In this document: piece by piece, positions 24,500-35,637 of the stretch
Layout: every line of letters begins with the position of its first letter
Position numbering within the stretch: the stretch's first letter is position 1
Origin: Apoderus coryli
Taxonomy: Eukaryota > Arthropoda > Insecta > Coleoptera > Attelabidae
DNA length: 64,000 nt
Assembly (NCBI GenBank): GCA_911728435.2
Contig: OU452199.1
Coordinates: 9,186,860-9,250,859, forward strand
Direction of reading: 5' to 3'
Position numbers and translations under genes: made by a program
Notes under the pieces: model-generated
Database searches by the model: none
Told to the model about the DNA's origin: nothing
What the model saw: the letters and a program-made list of their open reading frames with translations, nothing else

Positions 24500-27150
24500 T
24501 ATATAGTTGGTAAAATGTTATAACATAAAATTAGCTGTGTTATAATCTTATCACAATAAACTCCATCAGGAAAGCCGTAATTTAAAATACAAAAAAGCGT
24601 TTTTCGTTGAAACAAAAAATAAACTTTCAGTGTAATTTTAGTACTGCCTTCGTAATATTACTATTAGAAAATATTTGCAAATTCCATTAATCATATACTG
24701 CGCCTACACAGGTATGTATTGGGCATAAAATTAGTGAGAGCTAAATCTAAAATGTATATTATAAAGCGATTTGATCATACTGGAACCAGCTAAATCAATT
24801 AGCGTGGTGTTGAATATGTGCTTAATAATACAATAATATTAGCAATGCGGTGTTAGACGTTTAGTTAAGCTTACAGATTATTTTATTGATACCCAACCTA
24901 TCGGAAATATTCACAATTCAGGGTGGTAGTTATCAAGTACTTAGGTAATAGTATAATTTCCATTAGATATAAGAATCATATTTAAATCATACACATAAAT
25001 TGTCAGAAAATACCTAAATACAAGCTTTAATTTCAACCAACGTTTCGTCTAGTTTACATAAAATCCTTGAGAGCTTTTTTGAATCAAGTTTTAAATGTTC
25101 TTGCAACTTCAGACTTTTAATTATTTCTAGGCTACCAACAATTCTTTAATATTAATATTAGCCTTAAATCCTAATCTTTAACATTGACATAACGCCTACT
25201 ATATTAATTTTTTTTTGGCACAAATAATTTCAAATTTTTTTTTGCGAAAAATTAAGAAAGCATCCTTCATAAATGTTTGCAGTTGCCAGTAACTAGCAGC
25301 ATCTGTATTTTTACTTGTTATTTTTACTTTTAATTAAAGCTCATTCTGAAGTTCTTAAATTGGTTGAAAGCCCTGCAAGTGGCGTCATTGTTTTAGGTAG
25401 TTGGAGTCAATGCGAAAATCCAATTTAAAAGTAAATTAGATTTTCAGGTCAACCTATTTAAAAGTTGGAAACAAAAAAATCATGCTAATTATGTCTCAAA
25501 TTAAAACGATCAAAAAAACACATAAACTCAACCTAACTTTGCAAACTGTATATTATTTGGTAAATGTAGTCGGCCTTCCAGGACAATATATACATATCTG
25601 CAGTAGGTTACAATAAATTATACAGGACCTGGCTTGTGTTCATGTCGAAAATTAGATTAGAAAAAAACTATAGATTTAATGCAAACTTGATTGACAGGAT
25701 AAAAATTAATTTCAGGCACTACCATTTTTATCGTGAGGTTATTTTTGTTTGATTCAGAATTTCCCATTTGGCAATAACAATTTATTATTAAATTTATTAA
25801 TTTTAATTAACTAATAGTCCATTCTTAAGTAGAGTTACAATTTAGTGTTTAAATGAAAGTCAAATCTCCACAAAATAAATTCTAATAATCTAATCTAATA
25901 AATATCTTGTGGAGGTTTGACTTTCATTTAAACATTAAATTTATTCCTGAACATAATTATTGTATCGTTTCTTTTTTAAAATTAGTACTTTTATTTAATC
26001 AATTAAACTTGTATATGATGGTTTTTGTAGTTTTCCTCAAACGTATCAGGAGTAATTCTGTTTCTGTAATTTAAAATAACATGAACATTGCTCGATTAAA
26101 TATGTGAAACATTGATCTAAACTATCTGAAACATCTATGAATCTTTTGAGCCAACAATACTTGTGTGATAAACTGAAAATGCATCAAGAATATCAATGTT
26201 CAATCCTGGTTAATACATTTAAATGAAAATAGTGGTGAACTAAATTTAAAGTCAAGTAATATACTGTTTGGCAAATTGATCTGCAACAGCGCGGCGTCGG
26301 TAAGGGGAATGCAGTTGTAATAAAAGATGGCTGATTTCATCTATAAAATTTCCAGCGGCGTGCGTTGTAAAAGTTTGGTAAAAGCACCTACTGCTATTAA
26401 GTTATAACACCCAAGAAGTATTTTATTTATTTATTTTATTTTAAATATGTACTACAGTGTGCATATCAAAAATGAAAATAAAACGGTCTGGTAAAAAACA
26501 AAAACATTCTAAAACAAATTAACGAAATAAATTAAATACTTTGCGCTTGCTTGATTTAAACAAAAAAAAAATCTAAAACTACTTAACACTTATCGAAAAT
26601 AATTAAAATATCTTGGATCTTTTTGTTGCTTTAAGTCACGTTTAGAAACTATAATTAACAGTTTTAAATATTTCGATTAAATATGACGATCATAATCATA
26701 AGGTGGCAATCTGTTAGATTTCGTCAACTTGGGCATCATCAGTCTCGCTGTCGTAATCTTCTCCTACAGTTATTATAATGTGCTCAATTTCCTCCAAAAT
26801 TCTTCTGCCAACTCCTTAAAATGTCGGCAAAAACTATTCCAAATCTTACTGGATATTAAGGACTTCTTTTAATGTAGTTAGGTTGAATTTTCCGGTTGTA
26901 TTGCGGGTTCTTATATATATTTAATTTAAGTTTTGCGTCAGTTAACTCTTTTGGGTATAACTCGCACATATAGAGAGGCGTTCTAATAGATGTTTTTTTA
27001 AATCGAACTACCCTGATTTTTTTAGCCAATAAAATTGCATATTTTTGTTTCTTTTTAAATGATATACGACACTTAATAGTTTTAGTTTTAGAAATATCAA
27101 AAATCGAGAGCGGTATTGAAGAATTTATTGTTACGAGGATTTTTGGACAC
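24500..27150. other. AT-rich sequence; one unidentified minus-strand frame
   Basis: Contains the inverted repeat listed separately and a minus-strand frame of 146 codons (26856-27296) whose product is basic and matches no family I recognise. Just downstream, other minus-strand frames (26700-26850) contain an acidic stretch 'EEIEHIIITVGEDYDSETDD'. They may be remnants of one gene, but I cannot support a function. An ATTTATTTATTTTATTTTA tract near 26420 may be a LINE tail. Confidence 0.3.
25839..25941. repeat. 35-bp imperfect inverted repeat, hairpin candidate
   Basis: Arms 25839-25873 and 25907-25941 (AATTTAGTGTTTAAATGAAA.. and its complement) match with about two mismatches around a 33-nt AT-rich spacer. 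It could be a small MITE-like element or give a hairpin RNA if transcribed. Confidence 0.75.
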
Positions 27151-28177
27151 TGGGAAAGGTGTACGAGATGATTCGTTGAGGTAAGATGATCCTTTTCAAT
27201 TTTGGATAAACTACATATGCCATCTAATGGATTTCTTCCGTAATATGTATTTGCCAACACCAGAACGCATTTAGTCAATGTGTAGTAGCGGCACATTCAA
27301 CACGCATAATTTTATGTAAGAAAATAAAAAATATGTGTTGTTGATCTATGCGGACGCTGATTTTAAAATACGGTAGGTTACCTGGCAAAACCTTAAGTGC
27401 AAATTTTATTGTATTGTTGGCTTGAAGTAGTAGTCAATTAAGTATTTTAGTCGGCAGAATAAAAGTACAAAGCTTATAGGTTAAGTTACAGAACAAAATA
27501 GAACATAATTGTATTTGGGGCAAGATGATTCTTCTGTTGATGTAACAGATGATCATCTTGAAAACGGAATTGGGAAAGGAATTTCAAATAAAAAAAAGAT
27601 CGCATATGTTGAAGAGTCAACTTTGTCAGAAGACGACACAGAATGCTTATTCTGTACCGAAACTTATTCCAAAGGTAATAAAGGAGAAGGCTGGATACAA
27701 TGTACTGTTTGTAAAAAATGGGGTCATGAGGCTTGTGCCGGGATAGAAAGCGATGACGAAGAGTTCGCCTGTGATTTGTGCACAGTTACTCCAGGAAAAA
27801 AACGGAGATAATTATAAAGTATTTTTTTTTTATTCACATACATAAAATAAATTAATGAAGATTTTTTGATTTTATTTTTTGAATTCTCTACTGAAATCTA
27901 GTGATTTCTTAGTAGTTTAGATAAGATGATCCTATGGATCATTTTGTCCATACTATAGGGATCATCTTGGAGTCGGTGTCCAAGATGATCCTTTATTAAG
28001 CTTGTTAAAAAATTGAAATAAAATTATGAAACATTACTAAAGTCGATGTTTTGAACATGAAAATAGTAAGACAAATGAATTTGTTAATAGCACATATTTA
28101 GCCGACTTGGGTATGATGGATACTTTTAATTATATAATTATTTTCCCTTAAGGGGATCAACTCGTACACCTTTCCCC
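27151..28177 (+). mobile_element. pogo-like DNA transposon, internally deleted
   Basis: The left end at 27151 reads TGGGAAAGGTGTACGAGATG and the right end, read on the minus strand, reads GGGGAAAGGTGTACGAGTTG. The right end abuts TA (28178-28179); the left flank is altered. AAGATGATCC-type motifs recur near both ends (27183, 27550, 27924, 27965, 27983) and may be transposase binding sites. Only the C-terminal zinc-finger portion of the protein remains; the HTH and DDE catalytic regions are deleted. Confidence 0.55.
27509..27811 (+). pseudogene. PHD-like zinc-finger C-terminus of a pogo-type transposase
   Basis: A 100-codon frame. Residues about 46-92 form a Cys/His finger with spacing C-x2-C ... 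W-I-Q-C-x2-C-x2-W-x-H-x2-C ... C-x2-C ('CLFC', 'GWIQCTVCKKWGHEAC', 'CDLC'), followed by a basic 'GKKRR' tail. Such PHD-like fingers end many insect DDE_1 (pogo/jerky-like) transposases. The start is uncertain because the upstream coding region is gone; the first residues may be element non-coding sequence. It ends at a natural stop followed by AT-rich sequence and the right TIR. Confidence 0.6.
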
Positions 28178-28179
28178 TA

Positions 28180-30749
28180 ATTTTGGTATAGTGGTAACTT
28201 CTGTCACGATTATGTTGTTAATTTTTAAAATACCAAAATTCTAAGTAGATTCAATAAAAATATCCATTTTTGATGTCTCAATAAACAACAAACAATGTGT
28301 AAGCTTATATTTCTACAAGAACAACGAAAAACTGTTATTTTGAACATAAAACACTAAAGTAACAGAACACTAAATATACAATAATAATTTGATATAATAT
28401 TTGATAATATTGCAACTCAGACACGACAACAAAAGTATAAATAACACCACTCTGCCACTGGCTGATTCAACATTACTACGAGGGGCGGCAACAATTGCGG
28501 GGAAGAACTCAGTTTCCACCAATTGCGACTTGACCACCCGCATGGCGACAAAACGTGCGAGGGTCTACGCACCAATTAGGATCATTCAGGCGGCGTCTAA
28601 CCACCTATTTCACGTGGTATTGCCCATTTTAAAGAAGGTCGTAATTTCTTTTCCCTATTTTAATATTCAGTGGTAAAAATTTTAGTTATTAAATAAAAAT
28701 AAAACAAACAACCACTTAAAAATGCTAAGTTTTTGTCATTATTTTAATTTTTAATTCTAAAAAGTTGATTTTCAAATTAATACTACTTCTTTTCTAGAAC
28801 TAGTGATTTTTTGTAGTTAAATTTGGCAATACAGTATTTTTTTGTCCCCATTCTTTTCGTTGTCACAGATTCGTTTGCCAATCAATAGACTAGATCTCTG
28901 TTAACCTTAATTTTGTATTGTATTGTTTAAATGCTAATAATATAAGTTTTGATCATGACTTAGGTAGGTTGTTGTTGACTGAAATCCCAAATTTTTGTTC
29001 AAAGAATAAATCTTTAAATACATTTTTATTATATTACTATTTTTAAATGATTTTCATTTTCATTTAGTTTAATAAAAATTAATCAATATGTACAAGTAGG
29101 TATAAATATTTTCAAGCTGACACCGTGTCCATTTATTTCGGTTTGAAGATGTAGGAACATCCAATGGGGTGTAGTCAGATAGCAGCTGATTTATTGAAGT
29201 AAATGTGAATTCTAAAATAAAAACTATACTATGTCCACAGTTAATGCGTCAAAACTTAATGAAATCCATATTTTTAGTATATATTTAGATGGCTTGTGGT
29301 TGTAAATCTATGCCAGTAGGTATATTAGAAGTGGACTATGTTGCAGTAATATATCAGTAAAAACTGCAACAAAACCCACTGCTCAAATAGTATTTCTACG
29401 CACTAGAGTTTTAAAAACATTTTTATATTTGCCAAAAAAATCGTAAACTAAATGTCGAATTTCGCGTTGCAACTCAGCACCCATAAAAATAAAACTGACC
29501 AGCCATAAAACTTTTCCAAATTATCCCGAATCGCTGATATGCGGTAGTTGTAATCTGTAACTGCGTAGCCGCATAATTTATTTTTTCCACATTAAGTTAT
29601 TACAATTTGGTTATTTGACAAAATTTATTAGTTCCAGCGAAACCGTGTTTTAGCTTACTATACAATATCACAAAGGACAGTGTAATGATTGCTATTTGAC
29701 ATTCATTTTATTGTATGTAATGGCAATCTATCTGCGAGTTGGTATTTTTGAACTTTTACTATAAAACTATTCATACAGTTTAGACCAATATCTTATGTTG
29801 TCTTTTCGAATAGTAAAATTGAAAATGTACCTAAAAACAATTCTCCGCTTTTGCCAAGGACATTTTAATGGGTGTTTCTGGTAGACTAACAATCACCATG
29901 TAATATATTTTTTTAAGACCAACCAGATATTCTACAATTTCTGGACAATTTTTTCGTCCCGAAAGTAAGTAACGTTTTGCAGGTCAAAAACGGATAATCG
30001 CCGTTAGGGAATACAAAAACTTTTCCCGGTCCCTGTTTTTTATTTTTTCCAATCTCTATTTGAAAATACAATCTATCTTGATTTCGTTACTAAGGTAACA
30101 ACGTTGCGATTTATTCTCAAGTGAGAGTTCTTTGATTTCTAAATGGTTGTTTTCATGTCTAAACCAAAGAAGCATTGCCAAAGTTACAAATGTATCTGAA
30201 ATATCTTTAAATTTTTGTCACAAAAATTAAAAATTGAGCGATGTAAATAATTATTTGTAACTAGGATCTTAATAAAAAATTAAATTCAAATGCGCGCCAA
30301 GGAAAGCCCCGCCCCAAATGCTCTGATAGGCTGGGCGCGTTGGCTTTTTAATGTATGCTATTAATTATATATTATGTATTATCTACATACTTCAAAAGCA
30401 GGCAGCGATCAGTACGCCACTGCTTGCAGAACGCATACCGGACAGATTACAACGTTGCCAATGAGCAACTTCAAGCCGACAAGGATAAGTCTTTCTCTCT
30501 CTCACACATTACTTGTTTACAAGTAATGTTGTTTACAAGTAATGTTGGATCGTGTTTGAAAGCATGTTATCAATGAAATATTTTGTCTCCTGTGTTATTA
30601 AGGTCTTTGGTCTAAACTTATTTTTGAAGTCGCAAATTTGAAAATATAGATTCAGATTTTGAATGAAATTCCAATTCTATATTGTCACGATTCGGTTCGG
30701 AATCAGTACGGAATAAAGGGTAGTAGTACTACTTTTGGAGGTAAGTATA
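28180..30749. other. AT-rich sequence with two GC-richer patches, no gene recognised
   Basis: 28450-28620 is CpG-rich and carries a 91-codon frame (28401-28676 +) without a known domain. 30290-30350 holds a GCCCCGCCCC GC-box-like sequence, and at about 30515-30546 a 16-bp block (GTTTACAAGTAATGTT) is tandemly duplicated. These may be host regulatory remnants; no transcript can be supported. Confidence 0.35.
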
Positions 30750-30788
30750 CCGGGTGGTCCATTGTCCATTTATCTTGAGACAGCCTTA

Positions 30789-33070
30789 GGGTAAACTACC
30801 CAATGATTGGCACACTAAGGGAACCGTAGTAATAAAACTAACTTAAAAATAATAATGTGCATTTCATACGGTTGATATATTTTTTTCCCGAATCCTTATC
30901 AATTTAAGACCATTTATTTGAATATTTTTTGACCATATCTTGATTGCTAACGCTGAATTAAAATTAATTTTGCGAAAATTCAAATTTTCCAATTATTGGC
31001 AGTCATACGCTATTAATTGGCACTATATATTTTCCAATTATTGGCACCCAATATTATGTGGCAATTAAGCTCCTAGGTACTTAGGTAGTGACCTATATAG
31101 CTAATTTAAGTAATTTAAGTAAACTTAAGACGCTATTATTATCAGTCTCACTCCTCCCAGTTTTTTCACCAATGGAACGCGCTACTTTTGGGTACTTCTT
31201 ACCTAAACATTTGCTGTAGTCGATTGAGTTCGGATTCCAGGGATACAATCCACAGGCTTTAAATTCGCTAGATACAACTTCACGCTTTAGGGAACATACA
31301 GCTTCATTCAGGATTTTTGCAAAATGCTCTTTGGAAAATTTACAAAATGGATTTTTACGGCGCCATTCTAACAACGATTTTTTCCACATTGTCTTAAGTG
31401 GTCTAAAGTTCGAAACATCTGCTGGTTGTAATATCCTTGTTGAGTTTGGGTAAAGTGCTACGAGAATAATACCAAGATTTGAGCAAAGAGTACTAAGTTG
31501 AAAGCTAAGATGTGTTGCGTGGCCGTCCACAAATAGAATAACAGGAAATTCAACATGTTTCTTTTTTAAATATGGATAAAGTATATTTTGTATATAATCT
31601 ATAAAAATATCTGTTTTCATCCAGCCGTTATCACTCATTCCGATTCCCCATGTGTCTGGAACACTATTAACGACTGCTCTTGACAAACGCTTGTTTGGGT
31701 AAATTATTAAAGGTGGAGTGGTATCGCCTTCAGCTGAAAACGTAAACATTACTGTAAGATATTTCTTGGCCTCTCCTTGGTCAACTTCGTATACATTGCG
31801 GGAACCTTTCGGTGCAATAACTTTACCCATTTTGGGATAAAACTGGAAACAAGTTTCATCCCCGTTGAATATTCTGCTTGGGTCATTCAAAACAGAAAAG
31901 AGATTTTTTTCTTTAAGATAGTCTTCTATTCCGGAAAACCAGCCTCGTATATTGTCCTCAGACACATTTGCTGAAGCCGCAGTCACTCCTTCTGGTGTCC
32001 TTTCAGTAAGCAGTGGATGCCTTTTTAAGAAAAGGTTATACCAGTGGTCACCTGGAATGTTGTTTTTAAATGGAGTGGTTCTGTTATCTGCATCCAAGAA
32101 GCTTTTTACAGAAGCCTGAATATCTACTTTTCTTCTTGGGAAGCCTTTTCTATGGCTATCTAAAATCCATTCAACCAGTTTGTTTTCTTCGTCACTTGTT
32201 AAAGTTCTGGTTCTGGTTTTGAAAACTTAGGACCTAAACGATATTGGAGGGTTTGCCTTGGAATACCATACCTCACAGCAACGGTTTTCTTTGGTACGCC
32301 GTTTCTCACTTCAGTTAATGCTTTCTGAAGCAATTCTTCGCTATATGATTTTGTATACTTTGTATCTTTCTTTACCTTTGGCATCTAAAAAGTTAAAAAG
32401 AAAATAATACAGACTTTTATTATTTTTGGAACGAAGGAATTCGAGAAGAGAAGGTAAATTTAAAAGTTGTTCCTATTTACAAAAATTCAAAGCACATATT
32501 TAATTTTATTTGGTACCTAGGTATAGGTATACCTAAATATTTTTTGCATAAAATGCATTTTAGTTCCTAAAACTAAATTCTATTTTTGGGATGCCAATGT
32601 TAGGAACATCAAAAATAAGACAAATTCTATATTTCGGCACCAATGCTAATAATTAGATTATTTTAAGTTTTGCTTTCCTAATGTTGGCATCCTATAAATT
32701 GGCGCTAAATCGAAATTTTTATTACTAAAATTATGTTAAAACAAAACTAATAAGGTCCATAAAAGTGTGTATCAATTTGTGCTATATATAACAAGACGGA
32801 ACATAATTTAGAAATCGCTTAAAGATTGCGGTAGCCTTACGAAAAACTTAAAATCTTACCTTGTTTGGTAACAACGTCTCAACAAACACACATAACATCT
32901 GCCATCTTAGTTTTACGGAACATGCGCAGTCATTTACTAAAAGGGGACAAGTTGCCAGATTTAAAAAAAATATCTTATTTTAGAAATTCCACTTATATTG
33001 TCTTAATTATTACAGTTTAAAACAAGTGTGCCAATCGATGGTCGAGTGCCAACATTTGGGTGTTTTACCC
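30789..33070 (-). mobile_element. pogo-type DNA transposon inserted in a mariner TIR
   Basis: TIRs start GGGTAAACTACCCAATG at the left and, on the minus strand, GGGTAAAACACCCAAATG at the right, both abutting a TA (30787-30788 and 33071-33072). Removing the element and one TA restores the TTATATCT sequence still seen in the intact opposite TIR of the host mariner element. Near both ends there are repeated CCAATNATTGGCA-like motifs (30812, 30991, 31014, 31034 on the left; 32592-32705 and 33026-33055 on the right), presumably transposase binding sites. The encoded transposase is nearly complete. Confidence 0.85.
31093..32384 (-). pseudogene. pogo/jerky-type (DDE_1) transposase, single frameshift
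   Basis: The N-terminal frame (32199-32384) begins MPKVKK and carries a Psq-type HTH: 'LQKALTEVRNGVPKKTVAVRYGIPRQTLQYRL'. After 'KFSKPEPE' the frame changes near 32215, and the new frame reads on without interruption ('TLTSDEENKLVEWILDSHRKGFP' and onward) to 31093, about 370 codons. The DDE_1 catalytic core shows 'IFNGDETCF' (D1), 'ILFVDGHATH' (D2) and 'LYPNSTRILQPADVSNFRPLK' (D3), i.e. a DDD triad. It lacks the C-terminal PHD-like finger of the 27.5-kb relative. If the frame change is not an intron or assembly error, one indel is the only visible lesion, so this is the best preserved transposase in the window. Confidence 0.85.
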
Positions 33071-33349
33071 TATATCTTAAAAACGGCACATTTTTCGGAA
33101 AAAAAGTTCAAATAAAAGTTGCTTGCTGTTGTGGGGGAAATGCAGTGATGGTATCCATTTGCGAATTTGAAAACCAACTTTTGTTAACAAGATTTTTTTA
33201 TTCCGATTGAAATAATAACATTACAACATTTATTTGCTATTACACGAATTGTCTCGACAAAACCTTGAAATGCTCAAAATGATGACCTCAACTTATCAAT
33301 TCGCTTTATGAAGGATTCCTGACTCTGAATAATATTCTCTCTTTGGTCA

Positions 33350-34260
33350 CATCTGCAAACATTTCTAATGCGTTCCATCATATTTTCCGGTGTAGTTGGC
33401 GCGTTGTGATAGACTACTTCTTTAATACTTCCCCATAAAAAGAAATTAAATCAGGTGACCTAGTAGGCCACACAACAGGGCCACCTCTTCCAATCCATCG
33501 ATCATGGTATTCATGATCTAACACTTCACGGGAAATTCTGGCATAATGTGCAGGACAGCCATAATGTTGAAACCACATATTTGCCCGTTCTTGGAGTGAT
33601 ATATCTTCAAGTAGAAGGAGTAAATGCTGCTCTAGAAACTGCTGATATTTTTGTCCATCCAATGTTCCTTCAATAAAATATGGACCAATTAACCTATCTC
33701 CAAGAATCCCACACCATACATTCACCGTCCAAGGGCGCTGTTGTTCCACTTCTCTTAACCACCGCGGATTTTCGACACTCCAATAATGCAGGTTGTGGCG
33801 ATTCACCGGTCCATGGTTTGTAAAACCAGATTCGTCCGAAAACAACACACTAAAGAAAAAGTTTCTGTTTAATCGAAATCATCACCATGAAGTTCTTGAT
33901 GCAAAGCAATGTGATATGGGTGAAATTTATGCCGCTTTAATATCCTAAGAATGTTTGATTTAGAAAGTCTCGAGAAATTCTTCGACAAGAAACATGCGGA
34001 TTCCCAGCAATAGCCGCCAATACTGCAATTTCATTATTATCACCACTGACAGTAGCTCGTCGAGTTCGTTTTTTCGGTTACTCTAAAATCCTATACAACA
34101 CGGTAAAATGTAGCGCGAGTTATAAGATTTCTTTCTGGAAAACGTTGCATATACAATGGTACGGCATTATCGACATTTCTGTGACATTCTCCATAGAGCA
34201 ATATCATCTCAACCTTTTGTGCTACAGAAAGATGTTCCTTATTTTCTCAAAACTAACTTA
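33350..34260 (-). pseudogene. Mariner-like transposase, broken
   Basis: N-terminal HTH-region remnants lie at 33890-34080 on the minus strand ('AAIAGNPHVS..RRISRD' and, after a frameshift, 'ILKRHKFHPYHIALHQELHGDDFD' followed by a stop). The catalytic part is the 144-codon frame 33414-33848: 'LFSDESGFTNHG' supplies the first Asp and 'NMWFQHYGCPAHYAR' the second site, where the expected Asp of QxDGxxxH is Tyr. 'WPTRSPDL' leads to the third site, after which a frameshift diverts the frame; the other frame continues 'FFLWGSIKEVVYHNAP'. The catalytic Asp-to-Tyr change and the frameshifts make it inactive. Confidence 0.8.
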
Positions 34261-34900
34261 TTGTTTATTGTCACTCACAATTGTAAAGATATTATGAATT
34301 ATTTATTTGCTATAAATGTGTAAAAATGTTTACCAGATGAAATATTTACTACTTTTTCCTTTATGTATGAAAAAAATAAAAATTAAATATTTGGTATGAG
34401 GAATTATTAACTTTTACTTCCGAAAGACGATCAGTAGGTACGTTCGTTAGTCTGTTATCAATTTTGCTATTTTTAACAAAATATGGAATATCTTTCTATC
34501 TCAGAAAAAGTTTTGTTGATAGTTCCTGTGGTTTTGTAGATAAAAATGCTATATCCCATGAATTTTATTACTGTGTTGCGAATAAGTTTACGAGAACCTA
34601 TTTTACTCAATTCCTCCAAGACCACTTGTCTTTATCAACAAAGAAAAAATAAACAATGGCATTTAAATAATTATCTAAAATCCAATAATCAGTCGATGAT
34701 TTTTAAATTGTTGACCCTGAGTTCCAAGGAATAAAAGAAACCTTGAAACGGTTGACAAACTCCCCAAAGGGTGCCACCATTTCTTTGTCCCCCACAATAT
34801 CAAACAACTTTTATTTGAAGTTTTTTTCCGAAAAATGTGCCGTTTTTTAGATATAAGACTGTCTCAAGATAAATGAACTACCGGTATATGACTATATATG

Positions 34901-35007
34901 GTTTTAGGGATTTTTTTTTTTCTTGATTTTAGGTCAATAACTACTTATATTTTAATTTGTATAAATAATTTAATTAAGAATATAAGGAAAAAAAAAATCC
35001 CTAAAAC
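34901..35007. repeat. 22-bp inverted repeat with poly-T/poly-A arms
   Basis: GTTTTAGGGA followed by a T-tract at 34901-34922 is mirrored by an A-tract followed by TCCCTAAAAC at 34986-35007. It lies just outside the right end of the mariner element and may be a small foldback element. Confidence 0.6.
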
Positions 35008-35019
35008 TTATAAAAAAAA

Positions 35020-35637
35020 GGTCAAAGAAACTAAAAAGAAAGAAAAAAAAATTATGGTTCGTTTAAAATCTCTTAACTCACGGCAAACAACAACCGAAAG
35101 ATTATATTATGTTAACTTAAAATTTCTATACAACCAGAAAATACAAATTGTTACAATAAAGCCGCCAAGTTTAAAGAGTTTATCGGCCATTCATGACACG
35201 TCTTAAGTTCCCATACTTCCTCTGTGAACCTGCATGTCCTACATCTATGTCGTAAGGTATAAAAAAGCAAAGCTACTGTTCCGTCGTTTTACCAACAAAG
35301 TGGCTGCTCATCTGCACTTATCAGCTTGCCTTCAGGGCCTTGTAATTTCCTGTGTGGCTGCCATATATTCTCATGTTATACTGGTCACTGGGTTGTGTTT
35401 TGGAGCCTAGCCGCCCGTCTCTATATCTACTTTTGAAAACTTTATTCCAGCAGCTTACATAAAATGGAAAATATCTCCGTGTTGCACCAGCAAAGGCATT
35501 CATATATACCGACTGCTATATATATGTATGCATCAGCCACTAAATCTTATTAGAACAGCTTCTAGCATCAGGGTTGGCATAGCATATACGTAATTCTTGA
35601 AAGTTTAAAACGAAATACTGAACTGTTTAGATACTTA
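35020..35637. other. No gene recognised
   Basis: A purine-rich lysine-coding stretch (35010-35060) is followed by mixed sequence. 35210-35520 is somewhat GC-richer, with a 60-codon minus-strand frame (35321-35503) of unknown nature. Confidence 0.35.

Larger units (their letters stand above)
30750..34884 (-). mobile_element. Mariner-like element with long TIRs, split by a pogo element
   Basis: The left terminus starts at 30750 (CCGGGTGGTCC) and the right terminus ends at 34884 (complement CCGGTAGTTC); both abut TA. The TIRs share TTTATCTTGAGACAG, then after the nested pogo element continue together (AACGGCACATTTTTCGG and beyond), for a total length of roughly 130-150 bp. The left TIR is cut at its TATATCT site by the 30789-33070 pogo element. 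The transposase gene lies on the minus strand between about 34260 and 33350 and is defective. The element without the nested insert would be about 1.85 kb. Confidence 0.8.

Noticed and set aside
26856..27296. 146-codon minus-strand frame
   Set aside because: No recognisable domain, and part of it overlaps the left terminus of the pogo-like element. Not called as a gene.
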